Made by a program: the position numbers and the translations under genes. A stretch of 64,000 bases of DNA, from assembly GCA_947500415.1 (NCBI GenBank), contig CANMRT010000001.1, positions 336,982 through 400,981 of the forward strand. Reading direction: 5' to 3'. This document shows, piece after piece, positions 34,251 through 43,175 of this stretch; positions within the stretch are counted from its first letter, which is position 1, and the number at the start of each line of letters is the position of its first letter. Source of the DNA: an uncultured Roseicyclus sp. (lineage in GTDB: Bacteria; Pseudomonadota; Alphaproteobacteria; Rhodobacterales; Rhodobacteraceae). A model generated the notes under the pieces. The model worked only from the letters and a program-made list of their open reading frames with translations, ran no database searches and had not been told where the DNA came from.

Positions 34251-34282
34251 AAGCGCCCCTTAGAAGCGGAAGGGCACGTGCG

Positions 34283-34795
34283 TCAATGCACGGGTTCTTG
34301 AGTGGAGGGGATCAATGTGTCGTTCATCAAGTCGTCCAGAAAAAGGGAGATCAGTTGCAAGCGCCCTGAGACATCGGCCTTGCGATAGACCGATGCTGCC
34401 TGCGCTTTCGCCGTTCCTTGCGCGGTTTGGCGCAGGTCCGCGATTTCCGCGATGGAGTAGCCTTTGATCGCGAGTAGCGCCACGTCCCGCTCTGCACCTG
34501 TCAGGGACCAATCGGTGAATTTGGCCTCGATCAGCGCTTGGAATGCACCCGAGGCGACCTGCAATTGCTCGGTCAGGCGCGCTTGGTGGCTCAATGCGCG
34601 GCGCAATTCGGTAGCAGTGAAGGCAAGGCCCAAGAACAAAACGACGGTCACGATCCCTTCGACAAGGTCGCTGTCAGCCAGAGAGTTCACGGCATTGGGC
34701 TGAAAGAAATCGAGCGTGATGTCGTAAAGGAAATACGCGCAGCACACTGCCTGAACGGCAAATAGGCTCCACAAGATCACGGGGCGGGATGGCAT
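34283..34795 (-). CDS. Membrane-anchored LuxR-type transcriptional regulator
   Basis: A 170-residue protein with two N-terminal membrane helices (about 7-28 and 46-64), a short coiled-coil-like linker (62-92) and a C-terminal LuxR/GerE-type DNA-binding domain (96-156: LTGAERDVALLAIKGYSIAEIADLR, then GTAKAQAASVYRKADVSGRLQLISLF). There is no receiver or autoinducer domain. The gene is 60 nt downstream of a PepSY-like exported protein on the same strand, suggesting the membrane part senses an envelope cue. Targets are unknown. Confidence 0.85.
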   Translation of the reverse strand: MPSRPVILWSLFAVQAVCCAYFLYDITLDFFQPNAVNSLADSDLVEGIVTVVLFLGLAFTATELRRALSHQARLTEQLQVASGAFQALIEAKFTDWSLTGAERDVALLAIKGYSIAEIADLRQTAQGTAKAQAASVYRKADVSGRLQLISLFLDDLMNDTLIPSTQEPVH

Positions 34796-34855
34796 GGCGC
34801 AGCTCTCCTGTTATGGCGCCGACCGCCCAAGGGCGGCCGGCAATCGTCTCGCAGA

Positions 34856-35170
34856 TCAGGCGTCGTCCTCGTCGCCATTGTCATCATCATCCGCGTCGTC
34901 ATCATCGTCTTCATCCTCGGCCTCGATCTCGGCAATTTGACCGGTGGTCAGATCAACTTCGATCTCGAAGGCAGATCCATCAAGCAGGGCCTCCACTTCC
35001 AGTACATCGCCTTCGGTCTCAACCTCTTCGATGGTGTACCCTTCGGCCTCAAGGAAGGCGAGGATATCGGCCTCCTCGGTGCCTGCCGCATCGCCCGGCG
35101 TTAGCTGAGCGAAGGCCACCGTGGGCGCAATGAGAAGGGCGAGAACAGTTGCTTTGGTTGCGTTTGTCAT
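34856..35170 (-). CDS. Exported PepSY-like protein with acidic tail
   Basis: A 104-residue protein with a signal peptide (MTNATKATVLALLIAPTVAFA, cleaved after about residue 21). The middle (about 35-82) has the PepSY pattern: LEAEGYTIEEVETEGDVLEVEALLDGSAFEIEVDLTTGQI. The last 22 residues are almost all Asp and Glu (DEDDDDDADDDDNGDEDDA), a possible cation-binding tail. It is located just upstream of the membrane LuxR-type regulator on the same strand. Confidence 0.8.
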   Translation of the reverse strand: MTNATKATVLALLIAPTVAFAQLTPGDAAGTEEADILAFLEAEGYTIEEVETEGDVLEVEALLDGSAFEIEVDLTTGQIAEIEAEDEDDDDDADDDDNGDEDDA

Positions 35171-35302
35171 TGGGTTTTCCTTTCCATGCGAGGTGCTGCC
35201 ACCGATTGGCGGCTCGGGCTCATTTGGTCAGAAACATCGAAAGCCGGAATCGGCCGTTCGGGTGATGAAGCGGGGCATAGGTCGAAGGTTTAGGCCTTCA
35301 AT

Positions 35303-36451
35303 TCAGGGATTGCGCCGCAACGCGCTGAGGAGAAGAGCGGTCGCCGCAAGGGCAATCACCGCGCATCCGACCAGAACGGAAAGCGTAGCATCTATTCCGA
35401 TCCGCTCAATCAACCAGGCCCCTGCGACAGGCGCGAAGGCTGCCGCAAACATTGCGGGGCGACCTACAAAGGCAACCACCCAAGGATAGGTATCTACTCC
35501 GAATGCGGCCAAGGGAACCGTGCCGCGCGCGATTGAATACAACCCATTGCCCGCCCCAAAAGCGATCAACGCGGCAGCTGCGGGATAGCCAAACCGCAAG
35601 GCGAGCATTCCGATCATTACCAAACCGACTGAAACAAACATTGTGGCGATGGGCGGATGGCGTTCCTTGCCAAGCATCTCAAGCAGTCGCGCGAAGACCT
35701 GCGCCGGGCCGATGAGTGCGCCGACGCCGACCGCAACTGCAAGGGTCAGGCCACGTTCGGTCAGGATGGCAATCAGATGAATTGAGATCAGCGACGAAAT
35801 CACGGTCAGGCATACTGCGATCACAACCAGCAACCAGTGGCGCAGGTCCGGGCGTGCCGCAGTTTTGGGGCGGGGCGGGGTTGCTGCACCGCGCCCTCTC
35901 GGAATGCACCAAAGACAAAGTGGCAGCGTGACCAACAGATGCAACGCGACATAGCCCAAACAGGCACCGCGCCATCCGAAGTTCTCCACCATCCACGCCG
36001 ATAGCGGCCAGCACACCGTGCTCGCGAACCCACCCCACAGTGTCAGCTGCGCAATCGCGCCGCGCGCGCTCTGGCCAAAAATCGTGCCCAAGGTAGAGAA
36101 TGCGGCATCGTAGAGTGTCGCCGACATTCCAACGCCCATGACAGCCCAGGCCGTGATGTAGATTGGCAAAGTCGAAGCGGATGCCACGCCCAGAAGGCCA
36201 CAGATCATGAAGCCAAGGCCACAAGCCATGATCGTGCGCCCACCTCGTGCTGAGATCAGCCGTGCCACAAACGGTGCAGCCAACCCGGCCACAAGCAGGG
36301 CGACTGACACCCCAGCGGCCACGGCCTCGGTCGCCCATCCGGTCTCGGATGCGATGGGTGCCGCCAATACGGCCAGCAAATAGAAAGAGGATCCCCATGT
36401 CAGGATCTGGATGATCCCTAGTGCCGACGTAATGCGGAAACGTTCCGTCAC
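35303..36451 (-). CDS. MFS transporter
   Basis: Major facilitator superfamily transporter of 382 residues with about twelve hydrophobic segments, inner membrane. FVARLISARGGRTIMACGLG resembles the loop 2-3 motif of the family and the two halves are similar in plan. Its GTG start overlaps the stop of the HAD gene (GTGA), so both are one unit. The substrate is unknown; organisation resembles the monocarboxylate/oxalate-formate-like group, which I hold only weakly. Confidence 0.88.
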   Translation of the reverse strand: MTERFRITSALGIIQILTWGSSFYLLAVLAAPIASETGWATEAVAAGVSVALLVAGLAAPFVARLISARGGRTIMACGLGFMICGLLGVASASTLPIYITAWAVMGVGMSATLYDAAFSTLGTIFGQSARGAIAQLTLWGGFASTVCWPLSAWMVENFGWRGACLGYVALHLLVTLPLCLWCIPRGRGAATPPRPKTAARPDLRHWLLVVIAVCLTVISSLISIHLIAILTERGLTLAVAVGVGALIGPAQVFARLLEMLGKERHPPIATMFVSVGLVMIGMLALRFGYPAAAALIAFGAGNGLYSIARGTVPLAAFGVDTYPWVVAFVGRPAMFAAAFAPVAGAWLIERIGIDATLSVLVGCAVIALAATALLLSALRRNP

Positions 36452-37149
36452 TCGGCTGCCACTGAGGCGACATGCTCGGGCAAGCCGCTAAGATCCGGTA
36501 ACTCGCGATATCGCGGATGCCCTTGCGGCGTTGCAGCACGTTCCAACGCCCACGTCAGACCATGGGGCACGTACACGGCCCAGGATCCGGCCTCTAGCGC
36601 AGGCACCACGTCGGATTTCATCGAGTTGCCCACCATCATCGCGCGTTCCGACCCACCGTGCCCCTGAAATGCACGTGCATAGACGCCCGGCACTTTCTCG
36701 GACACGATCTCAACGCCCGCAAACATCTCACCCAATCCGCTCGCAGCCAGCTTCTGTTCCTGATGCAGCAAGTCGCCCTTTGTTATGAGGATCAGGGGGA
36801 AACGATCCTGCAACGAGCCCAAGGTCTCTTCCACGTGGGGAAGCAACTCAATCGGATGGCGCAGCATCTCTTGCCCCATCTCAAGGATTTGCCCGATCAC
36901 ATGCCCATCGACCCGGCCGTCGGTCGCGTCCACTGCCGTTTCGATCATCGACAACATGAAGCCTTTGATCCCGAATCCGTAGTGCCCGATGTTCTTGCGC
37001 TCGGCCTCCAACAGGCGCTCTTTCAGGTGCTCACCCTCGGCATGATCTGCCAGCAACTCGACAAAGCGATCCTCGGTCAGGCGAAAGAAACTCTCGTTCT
37101 GCCACAGCGTGTCATCCGCATCGAATCCGATCACGCTTAACCTTGTCAC
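36448..37149 (-). CDS. HAD family hydrolase
   Basis: Haloacid dehalogenase superfamily phosphatase of 233 residues. Motif I is GFDADDTLWQNESFF (nucleophile Asp10, acid Asp12), motif II LITKGD (Thr), and motif IV GNSMKSDVVPALEAGSW. The helical cap between motifs I and II marks subclass C1. The start is a GTG at 37149, the first that keeps motif I complete; a second GTG follows five codons later. Substrate unknown. It heads a two-gene unit with the MFS transporter and diverges from clpS. Confidence 0.88.
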   Translation of the reverse strand: MTRLSVIGFDADDTLWQNESFFRLTEDRFVELLADHAEGEHLKERLLEAERKNIGHYGFGIKGFMLSMIETAVDATDGRVDGHVIGQILEMGQEMLRHPIELLPHVEETLGSLQDRFPLILITKGDLLHQEQKLAASGLGEMFAGVEIVSEKVPGVYARAFQGHGGSERAMMVGNSMKSDVVPALEAGSWAVYVPHGLTWALERAATPQGHPRYRELPDLSGLPEHVASVAAE

Positions 37150-37232
37150 ACTCGGCCCCTCTTTTCTGTTGCCGCATACGTCTTATATAGTGCGACCTTA
37201 GCGCAAGCGATCACAACGGGATTCGCACCAAC

Positions 37233-37586
37233 ATGACGACCGACTGGCACATGATGGCAGACAAACGCGACGACACCGAAGGCGGTGACGGCGATGTGTC
37301 CCTTGCGACCAAGACCAAGCCAAAGACGCAACGCCCGCCGATGTATAAGGTGTTGCTTCTGAACGACGATTACACGCCGATGGAATTCGTCGTGCACGTC
37401 CTGGAACGCTTCTTTGGCATCACTCATTCCCAAGCGGTTGAGATCATGCTGACCGTCCACAAGAAGGGTTTGGCGGTTGTCGGTGTCTTCTCCTATGAGA
37501 TCGCTGAAACCAAGGTTGCGCAGGTGATGGATTTCGCCCGGCGCAACCAACACCCCCTCCAATGCACCATGGAGAAGGAGGAGTAA
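37233..37586 (+). CDS. clpS: ATP-dependent Clp protease adaptor ClpS
   Basis: Adaptor that delivers N-end rule substrates to ClpAP. The core [57 protein letters not shown] is intact, including the N-degron pocket residues (ND near 50, and the M-x-x-VH-K-x-G stretch). At 117 residues it is slightly long; translation may begin at a downstream ATG (position 37254), leaving the flexible acidic N-terminal tail. The methyltransferase gene follows after 18 nt. Confidence 0.95.
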   Translation: MTTDWHMMADKRDDTEGGDGDVSLATKTKPKTQRPPMYKVLLLNDDYTPMEFVVHVLERFFGITHSQAVEIMLTVHKKGLAVVGVFSYEIAETKVAQVMDFARRNQHPLQCTMEKEE

Positions 37587-37604
37587 TCCTCCCGCCGCGA
37601 CGGC

Positions 37605-38600
37605 ATGACCCCCGACAGATGGACCCTTGCGATTGAGGGCGGTGAGATCGACCCGCCCTCCGGCCCCGTGCTTGTCATGCGCGCCCGTGGTGATGCCGAA
37701 TTCGCAGCCCTTGGCAATGTGACCTGTGTGCAGGGGTTCAAACCCGACCACGACCGGCTCGCCGCACGCGGCCTCATCGTAACGGTTGAACCCGAAGGCC
37801 AATTCGACGCCGCCTTGATCCAGATCGTGAAATCCCGCGCCGCCACCTTTTCCGCCATTGCGGAGGCTATGGGCCATCTCGCGCCTGGCGCGCTGGTGAT
37901 GGTCGACGGCCAAAAGGAAGAGGGCGTCGAGGCCATCGTCAAACAGCTCCGCCTGATCTTTGAGGTCGAGGGCGTTATGTCCAAGGCCCACGGCAAGCTG
38001 GCCTGGTTCCGCCGCCCCGACGTGTTGCCGCAACAGGTGCTCGATTGGATCATGGCGCCTGAGCCAACGCAGCATGGCTATCTGACCGTGCAGGGCGGCT
38101 TTTCCGTCGATGGGCCGGATCGTGGGTCGGAAATACTCGTGGCGCTGCTGCCTGAACTCACAGGCCGTGTGGCGGATTGGGGTGCAGGCTGGGGGTATAT
38201 CTCAGGGGAAGTGCTGGACGAACAGGCTGGGATCGAAAGCCTTGATTTGATCGAAGCCGATCACGATATGCTGGCGTGCGCGGAAATGAACGTAGACGAT
38301 CCGCGCGCCAGTTTTCACTGGGCCGATGCCACTCGCTTCACTTCCGACGCACCTTACGACGCCATCCTTTGCAACCCGCCCTTCCACGTCGGCCGCCGCT
38401 CCGATCCGGGGCTGGGACGCGCGTTTATTGCATCCGCTGCCAAGAACCTCGCGTCAAAGGGGCGCTTTTTCATGGTCGCCAACCGGCACTTGCCGTATGA
38501 AGATACGCTGAAAGCATGTTTCGCCACGGGGCGCATGTTGGGGGAACTTGAAGGCTACAAGATCTACGAAGCCGCAAAGCCTAAGCGCAATGCGCGCTAG
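37605..38600 (+). CDS. Class I SAM-dependent methyltransferase, RsmC-like
   Basis: A 331-residue two-domain methyltransferase resembling RsmC, which methylates N2 of G1207 in 16S rRNA. The N-terminal half is a degenerate methyltransferase-like domain; the C-terminal half has VADWGAGWGYISG (SAM loop), LIEADHDML and the catalytic CNPPFHVG motif typical of base N-methyltransferases. The substrate is inferred from the family. It lies between clpS and an SDR gene on the same strand. Confidence 0.85.
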   Translation: MTPDRWTLAIEGGEIDPPSGPVLVMRARGDAEFAALGNVTCVQGFKPDHDRLAARGLIVTVEPEGQFDAALIQIVKSRAATFSAIAEAMGHLAPGALVMVDGQKEEGVEAIVKQLRLIFEVEGVMSKAHGKLAWFRRPDVLPQQVLDWIMAPEPTQHGYLTVQGGFSVDGPDRGSEILVALLPELTGRVADWGAGWGYISGEVLDEQAGIESLDLIEADHDMLACAEMNVDDPRASFHWADATRFTSDAPYDAILCNPPFHVGRRSDPGLGRAFIASAAKNLASKGRFFMVANRHLPYEDTLKACFATGRMLGELEGYKIYEAAKPKRNAR

Positions 38601-38639
38601 GGCGCGGCCACACAGCCAACCATCCAAAAGGATATCCAG

Positions 38640-39449
38640 ATGGGCCTTTCCATCCAGGGCAAAACCGCCATCATCACCGGCGCCGCCAACGGCGTGGGGC
38701 TTGCGATTGCGCGTCACTTCATCGACCGCGGCGCGAACGTCATGTTTGCGGACCGCGACAAGGACCGCCTTAAGGACGAATGCGGTGAGATTGAGGGCGC
38801 GGAGGAGAACATCCGCTACTTCGCCGGCGACCTGCGCGAGCGTCTGACAATCGAAAACCTCGTATCCGCAACGATCGATGCCTATGACCGCGTCGATATC
38901 CTTGTGAATGCCAGCCGCCAGATCCTCACGAGCGATCCGCTCGACCCGAACGACAGCTCTGTAGAGACTATGCTGGAGCAAAACACCTTCACCGCCCTGC
39001 GGCTGAGCCAAGCCGTGGCCAAGCGCATGATCGCACAGGCCGAAGACGCCGATCTGGACGAGGGGCCTGTGGGCTCGATCATTAACATCTCGTCAATTGC
39101 CGCCCGTCGCACCCATCCGGATTTGATGGGATATTCCATCTCGACCGCCGCGCTGGATCAGGTCACGCGCAGCCTCGCCGTCGCCTACGCTCCGCACCGC
39201 ATTCGCGTGAACGGGGTGGCATTCGGGTCGGTGATGTCATCCAGCCTCAAGGACAGCCTGAGTGAAACCGACGGCTTGCGACAGGAAATCCGCGAATGTA
39301 CGCCACTCGGCCGCATCGCCTCCGCGCGCGAGGTTACGGCAGCGGTGCAGTTCCTAGCGTCAGACGGTGCGGGGTTCGTGACGGGTGAGACGATCACTGT
39401 GGATGGTGGACGGACATTGCTCGACAGCGTGACGACCGCCGCCCATTGA
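38640..39449 (+). CDS. SDR-family protein lacking the catalytic lysine
   Basis: Short-chain dehydrogenase/reductase-fold protein of 269 residues. The nucleotide motif TGAANGVG (13-20) and the C-terminal GETITVDGG are normal. In the active site Ser152 and Tyr165 remain, but the Lys of YxxxK is Thr169 (YSIST). The usual NNAG is NASR (90-93). It may be inactive, use another proton relay, or have a different role. A GGATATCCAG sequence upstream is a weak ribosome site. Substrate unknown. Confidence 0.85.
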   Translation: MGLSIQGKTAIITGAANGVGLAIARHFIDRGANVMFADRDKDRLKDECGEIEGAEENIRYFAGDLRERLTIENLVSATIDAYDRVDILVNASRQILTSDPLDPNDSSVETMLEQNTFTALRLSQAVAKRMIAQAEDADLDEGPVGSIINISSIAARRTHPDLMGYSISTAALDQVTRSLAVAYAPHRIRVNGVAFGSVMSSSLKDSLSETDGLRQEIRECTPLGRIASAREVTAAVQFLASDGAGFVTGETITVDGGRTLLDSVTTAAH

Positions 39450-39462
39450 TCCAGTGGCAGCA

Positions 39463-40053
39463 CTAGCCTGCCATGAAAGTGCAAAGATCGTCGGTCATTT
39501 CGATGCCTTGTACCCACCCATGAGCGACAAAATTGTAATCCGCGTCGCTAACCGTGATGTATTCCCAATTCGGCGGCATACGGTCGTGTGAAAATCCGAA
39601 ATTCTGGCCCGATTCCAACCGCCCGATAACACTTGTGCTGGTCGACATGCCCGCGTGTAGGTCCATGCTCGGACCAGTGTAGCCGCCACACGAATGCTCG
39701 GTGTCGGCCCGGATTGGCACGGTCCACAACTCCATCAACCGCCCACGCCATTCCAATGATTGTGGGTTGAGCCGGTTTGCCGACGTATCGACGGCGCAGT
39801 CAAACTCCGCCTCCATTGCCTGCAGTCGCGCCACGATTTCCCGATCAAGCGGCGACAACGGGCGTTCCCCCGCAATGCAATCGGAATTGTCGAAAACGGC
39901 TTGTCCCAAAGTGGTGCTGAAACACTGACCCGCACGGTCCATCACTGTGTTCCGGCTAAGCCAAAGGTTCTGGCACCAAGGGTCAACTCGATCAGCCCAT
40001 GCGGGCGCTGTGACCAAACCAAGGACCGATGCAAGTATTAGACGTGAAATCAT
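39463..40053 (-). CDS. DUF4453 / YARHG-type exported protein
   Basis: A 196-residue protein with a signal peptide (MISRLILASVLGLVTAPAWA, 20 residues). The YARHG-like segment DPWCQNLWLSRNTVMDRAGQCFSTTLGQAVFDNSDC contains paired cysteines; a second region (DLHAGMSTSTSVIGRLESGQNFGF) looks SH3-like. This matches the DUF4453 proteins of Rhodobacterales, whose function is unknown. The ATG at 40053 is chosen for the signal peptide. Base composition here is lower in GC than the neighbours. Confidence 0.8.
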   Translation of the reverse strand: MISRLILASVLGLVTAPAWADRVDPWCQNLWLSRNTVMDRAGQCFSTTLGQAVFDNSDCIAGERPLSPLDREIVARLQAMEAEFDCAVDTSANRLNPQSLEWRGRLMELWTVPIRADTEHSCGGYTGPSMDLHAGMSTSTSVIGRLESGQNFGFSHDRMPPNWEYITVSDADYNFVAHGWVQGIEMTDDLCTFMAG

Positions 40054-40093
40054 TTCGAGCCTTCTAATAGTGCGCGAAGTATCTCGAACGCTA

Positions 40094-40498
40094 TCACCCG
40101 TTTTGGCGCGTCTCCAGATCACTTTCGATGACAAGGTCGCGGAAGTGGATGCGTTGCCCGTCAGACAGGTACAACCACCAACCGCGGAATTGTGCGGTCA
40201 GAATATTTTGCACAGATGCACTCTCATGGAAGTCAGCCCGCCAATCGGCAAGGGTTTCGCCGTGCCAGGTAACACCGTGAAGAACCTTCGCATCAGGCAA
40301 AGTTAGGGTGCATCCGTTCTCGATCACGCCACCCGAGGTCGCGCGCGGAGGCTCGGCGGCATTGAACAATTCGCAGAATAGCTTCTTGGGACTTGCGGAA
40401 GTCGGAACGTGAAAGAAAGCAGTCTCATGGTTCCGTGTCTGACTGACGTGCGGCAGCTGGGGCGTTGTCAGCCCCGGCCGCTCGAAAAGGCGTCTCAA
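40094..40498 (-). CDS. Hypothetical protein, doubtful start
   Basis: A 134-residue frame of unknown function following trcR on the same strand. Its only in-frame start upstream is a TTG overlapping the trcR stop (TTGA), and it contains no internal Met. The C-terminal half (HGVTWHGETLADWRADFHESASVQ to WWLYLSDGQRIHFRDLVIES) reads like real protein. It may be a genuine small gene, or the remnant of one; the N-terminus is uncertain. Confidence 0.4.
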   Translation of the reverse strand: MRRLFERPGLTTPQLPHVSQTRNHETAFFHVPTSASPKKLFCELFNAAEPPRATSGGVIENGCTLTLPDAKVLHGVTWHGETLADWRADFHESASVQNILTAQFRGWWLYLSDGQRIHFRDLVIESDLETRQNG

Positions 40499-41244
40499 TC
40501 CTCGTCGTCCTCATCATCCCCGCCACCTTCGGGCAGGTTGAAGAAGCTGTCGGCATCCGGCGTCTCTTCGACCTCCGGCTTTTCGTCGTTACTGCCAAGC
40601 GAGAACGTTTCAAGCCCTGCAATCGAGGCTGGAACGGCGGGTTCGGCATCCATCGACAGAGAGGTTTCGGTCGACACCAGCTTGCGCCGTTCATCATCGG
40701 TCATCACGCCACCTTCAGCGGCTTTCTTGGCGTTGGCCTTTTGAACGGCGGCGTCCAGCTCGATTTGTTTACACAGGCCAAGCGCCACCGGGTCGATGGG
40801 TTGGATGTTGTTGATATTCCAGTGCGTCCGCTCGCGGATCGCCTGGATCGTGGGCTTCGTGGTGCCGACAAGCTTGGAAATCTGACCATCGGTCAGTTCG
40901 GGGTGGAACTTCACCAGCCAGAGGATCGAGGCCGGACGGTCCTGACGCTTGGACAGCGGCGTATAGCGTGGCCCACGACGCTTTTCTTCGCCCACAGCGG
41001 CGGCATTGAACTTCAGCTTCAGCTTGTGGGACGGGTCCTTCTCAGCCGCGTCGATCTCTTCCTGCGTCAGCTGGTTGTTCACGATTGGGTCGAAGCCCTT
41101 CACGCCGGTGGCCACGTCGCCATCGGCGATCCCTTGCACTTCCAGCTCATGCAGCCCGCAGAAATCGCCAACCTGCTTGAAGGTCAGCGTGGTGTTGTCG
41201 ACCAGCCAGACGGCGGTGGCTTTCGCCATGATGGGTTTGTTCAT
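40495..41244 (-). CDS. trcR: Cell cycle transcriptional regulator TrcR (DUF1013)
   Basis: A 249-residue DUF1013 protein, a conserved alphaproteobacterial regulator that in Caulobacter-type bacteria associates with RNA polymerase and cell cycle promoters. The opening MNKPIMAKATAVWLVDNTTLTFKQVGDFCGLHELEVQGIADGDVA is highly conserved, and a helix-turn-helix segment (LTDGQISKLVGTTKPTIQAIRERTHWN) lies in the middle. The C-terminus is acidic (GGGDDEDDED). A GGAGG ribosome site 7 nt before the ATG supports the start. Confidence 0.94.
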   Translation of the reverse strand: MNKPIMAKATAVWLVDNTTLTFKQVGDFCGLHELEVQGIADGDVATGVKGFDPIVNNQLTQEEIDAAEKDPSHKLKLKFNAAAVGEEKRRGPRYTPLSKRQDRPASILWLVKFHPELTDGQISKLVGTTKPTIQAIRERTHWNINNIQPIDPVALGLCKQIELDAAVQKANAKKAAEGGVMTDDERRKLVSTETSLSMDAEPAVPASIAGLETFSLGSNDEKPEVEETPDADSFFNLPEGGGDDEDDED

Positions 41245-41383
41245 ATCAGGCCTCCAAGGCTCACGTCACATACGAGGAAAGACCGGTGGAGCCGGGTGCG
41301 GGGCGGAAGGGCCTCGCGGTTCCTCGATTTCATGGAAATCCCGGCGTATATAGGCCCGAACGCGGTGCGAGGGAACCCCCGGA

Positions 41384-42016
41384 ATGAAACGACTGATATC
41401 TGCGCTGATGATGCTGGCCGGTGCGGCGCATGCAGAAGGCGAGCCTGCGGGTGAGTTCGACTACTATGTCATGGCGCTCAGCTGGACGCCCTCTTGGTGC
41501 GCCATCGAAGGGGATGATCGTGACAGCCCACAATGCGACGCGGGGCAGGGGTATGGTTTCACGCTGCACGGGTTGTGGCCGCAGTATGAGGACGGTTGGC
41601 CAAGCTATTGCCCCACGGTGATGCGCGCGCCGTCGCGGGGCATGACGGGCGAGATGACGGATATCATGGGGTCCTCCGGCTTGGCCTGGCACCAATGGCG
41701 CAAGCACGGGGTTTGCACGGGATTGGAAGCGTCCGATTACTTCGCGCTAAGCCGTTTGGCCTACGAGGGTGTGACGCGCCCTGACCTGTTGCGCCGCCTT
41801 GATCAAGAAGTCCGCCTGCCTGCGGCGGTGATTGAAGAGGCGTTTCTTGAGGTGAACCCACAGCTGACGGCCGATATGCTGACCGTCACTTGCCGCGCCA
41901 ACCGCATCCAGGAAGTCCGCATTTGCCTGACGCGAGAGTTGGAGCCGCGCACATGCGGCGCTGATGTGATCCGTGACTGCACCTCGCCGGACGCGCTATT
42001 TTCCCCGATGCGTTAG
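41384..42016 (+). CDS. Ribonuclease T2 family protein
   Basis: Secreted endoribonuclease of 210 residues with a signal peptide of about 17 residues (ending GAAHA), probably periplasmic. The two active-site segments are present: CAS I FTLHGLWPQ (His62) and CAS II WHQWRKHGVC (His103, Lys107, His108). The Glu that normally follows the first CAS II His is Gln104. Several cysteines fit the usual disulfides. It diverges from trcR and converges on recR. Confidence 0.92.
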   Translation: MKRLISALMMLAGAAHAEGEPAGEFDYYVMALSWTPSWCAIEGDDRDSPQCDAGQGYGFTLHGLWPQYEDGWPSYCPTVMRAPSRGMTGEMTDIMGSSGLAWHQWRKHGVCTGLEASDYFALSRLAYEGVTRPDLLRRLDQEVRLPAAVIEEAFLEVNPQLTADMLTVTCRANRIQEVRICLTRELEPRTCGADVIRDCTSPDALFSPMR

Positions 42017-42068
42017 GCGAAGAGACGGGGCACGGCGCGCTTCAAGGGGCACGTGCCGTCTGCGAGCT

Positions 42069-42668
42069 TCACAAAGCCTTCCGTGCGCGTAATGCCGCTG
42101 AGATTGTGCCGTCGTCGAGGTAGTCTAGCTCTCCGCCGATTGGTACGCCTTGAGCCAGCGAGGTCAGGCTGACGCCAGCGCCCGCAAGCTTATCCGCGAT
42201 GTAATGCGCCGTTGTCTGCCCATCGACGGTTGCGTTCAGGGCGAGGATGACTTCCGTAATCCCCTCATCCGCCATCCGATCGTTAAGGCGCGGGATGCGC
42301 AGATCTTCAGGCCCCACGTCATCGAGTGCGGACAAAGTGCCACCCAAAACGTGATAGCGGCCCTTGAAGGCCCCGCCGCGTTCCATCGCCCAGAGGTCGG
42401 CCACGTCCTCGACGATACACAACTCACCCGTCGCCCGCCGTTGATCGGCGCAAATCCCGCAAAGATCGGCCGTCCCGATATTTCCGCAGTTCAAACATTC
42501 GCGCGCACTCTCTGCCACACGGGCCATCGTTTCAGCCAATGGTCGCATAAGCGCGCCGCGCTTCTTGATTAGCGTCAAAACCGCGCGCCGGGCTGAACGG
42601 GGGCCAAGGCCCGGCAAACGCGCCAGAATCCCGATCAGTTCTTCAATGTCTTTGGGTGTGTCAGCCAA
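42069..42668 (-). CDS. recR: Recombination protein RecR
   Basis: DNA-clamp-like partner of RecF/RecO that loads RecA at gaps. The 199-residue length is normal. The helix-hairpin-helix [22 protein letters not shown], the zinc motif C58-x2-C61-x8-C70-x2-C73, and the Toprim part ([27 protein letters not shown]) are all clear. ybaB lies 4 nt upstream on the same strand, the classic dnaX-ybaB-recR neighbourhood. Confidence 0.97.
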   Translation of the reverse strand: MADTPKDIEELIGILARLPGLGPRSARRAVLTLIKKRGALMRPLAETMARVAESARECLNCGNIGTADLCGICADQRRATGELCIVEDVADLWAMERGGAFKGRYHVLGGTLSALDDVGPEDLRIPRLNDRMADEGITEVILALNATVDGQTTAHYIADKLAGAGVSLTSLAQGVPIGGELDYLDDGTISAALRARKAL

Positions 42669-42672
42669 AGCG

Positions 42673-43017
42673 CTAGAACGGCATCTTTACGCCGGCGGGC
42701 AGGCCCATTTCTTCGGTCAGGCGGCCCATTTCCTCGTTGTGCTTGTCTTGTGCCTTCGATTGAGCGTCCTTGATCGCGGCCAGGATCAGATCCTCGACCA
42801 CCTCTTTGTCGTCCTCGTTAAAGATCGACGGGTCGATATCCAGCGCGGTCAGCTCCCCCTTCGCGGTGGCTGTGGCTTTAACCAACCCCGCACCGCTTTC
42901 ACCTTGTACGGTCATCGTGGCGAGGTCTTCTTGCATCTGGGCCATCTTACCCTGCAATTCCTGCGCCTGTTTCATCATCTTGGCCATATCGCCAAGGCCG
43001 CCCAAACCCTTCATCAT
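42673..43017 (-). CDS. YbaB/EbfC family nucleoid-associated protein
   Basis: Small DNA-binding protein of 114 residues, forming dimers on the nucleoid. The start [33 protein letters not shown] and the end [20 protein letters not shown] are typical. I start at the ATG at 43017 (or the ATG of the second Met, three bases on); a longer frame upstream does not fit the family. recR follows 4 nt later. dnaX lies upstream, separated by an opposite-strand gene. Confidence 0.93.
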   Translation of the reverse strand: MMKGLGGLGDMAKMMKQAQELQGKMAQMQEDLATMTVQGESGAGLVKATATAKGELTALDIDPSIFNEDDKEVVEDLILAAIKDAQSKAQDKHNEEMGRLTEEMGLPAGVKMPF

Positions 43018-43175
43018 CGTGATGTTCTCCAGCTGAAATGCGTTGCGTCCACAGATACGGGGGCTACAGCGTCTCGGCAAGCTGAAGCATTCTTGACAAA
43101 AACAATCGGAAATGCGACGCCGTGATCAAGGCACCCCATTGGCACCCGGAAAACCTAAATCAAAGGCCGGATCTG

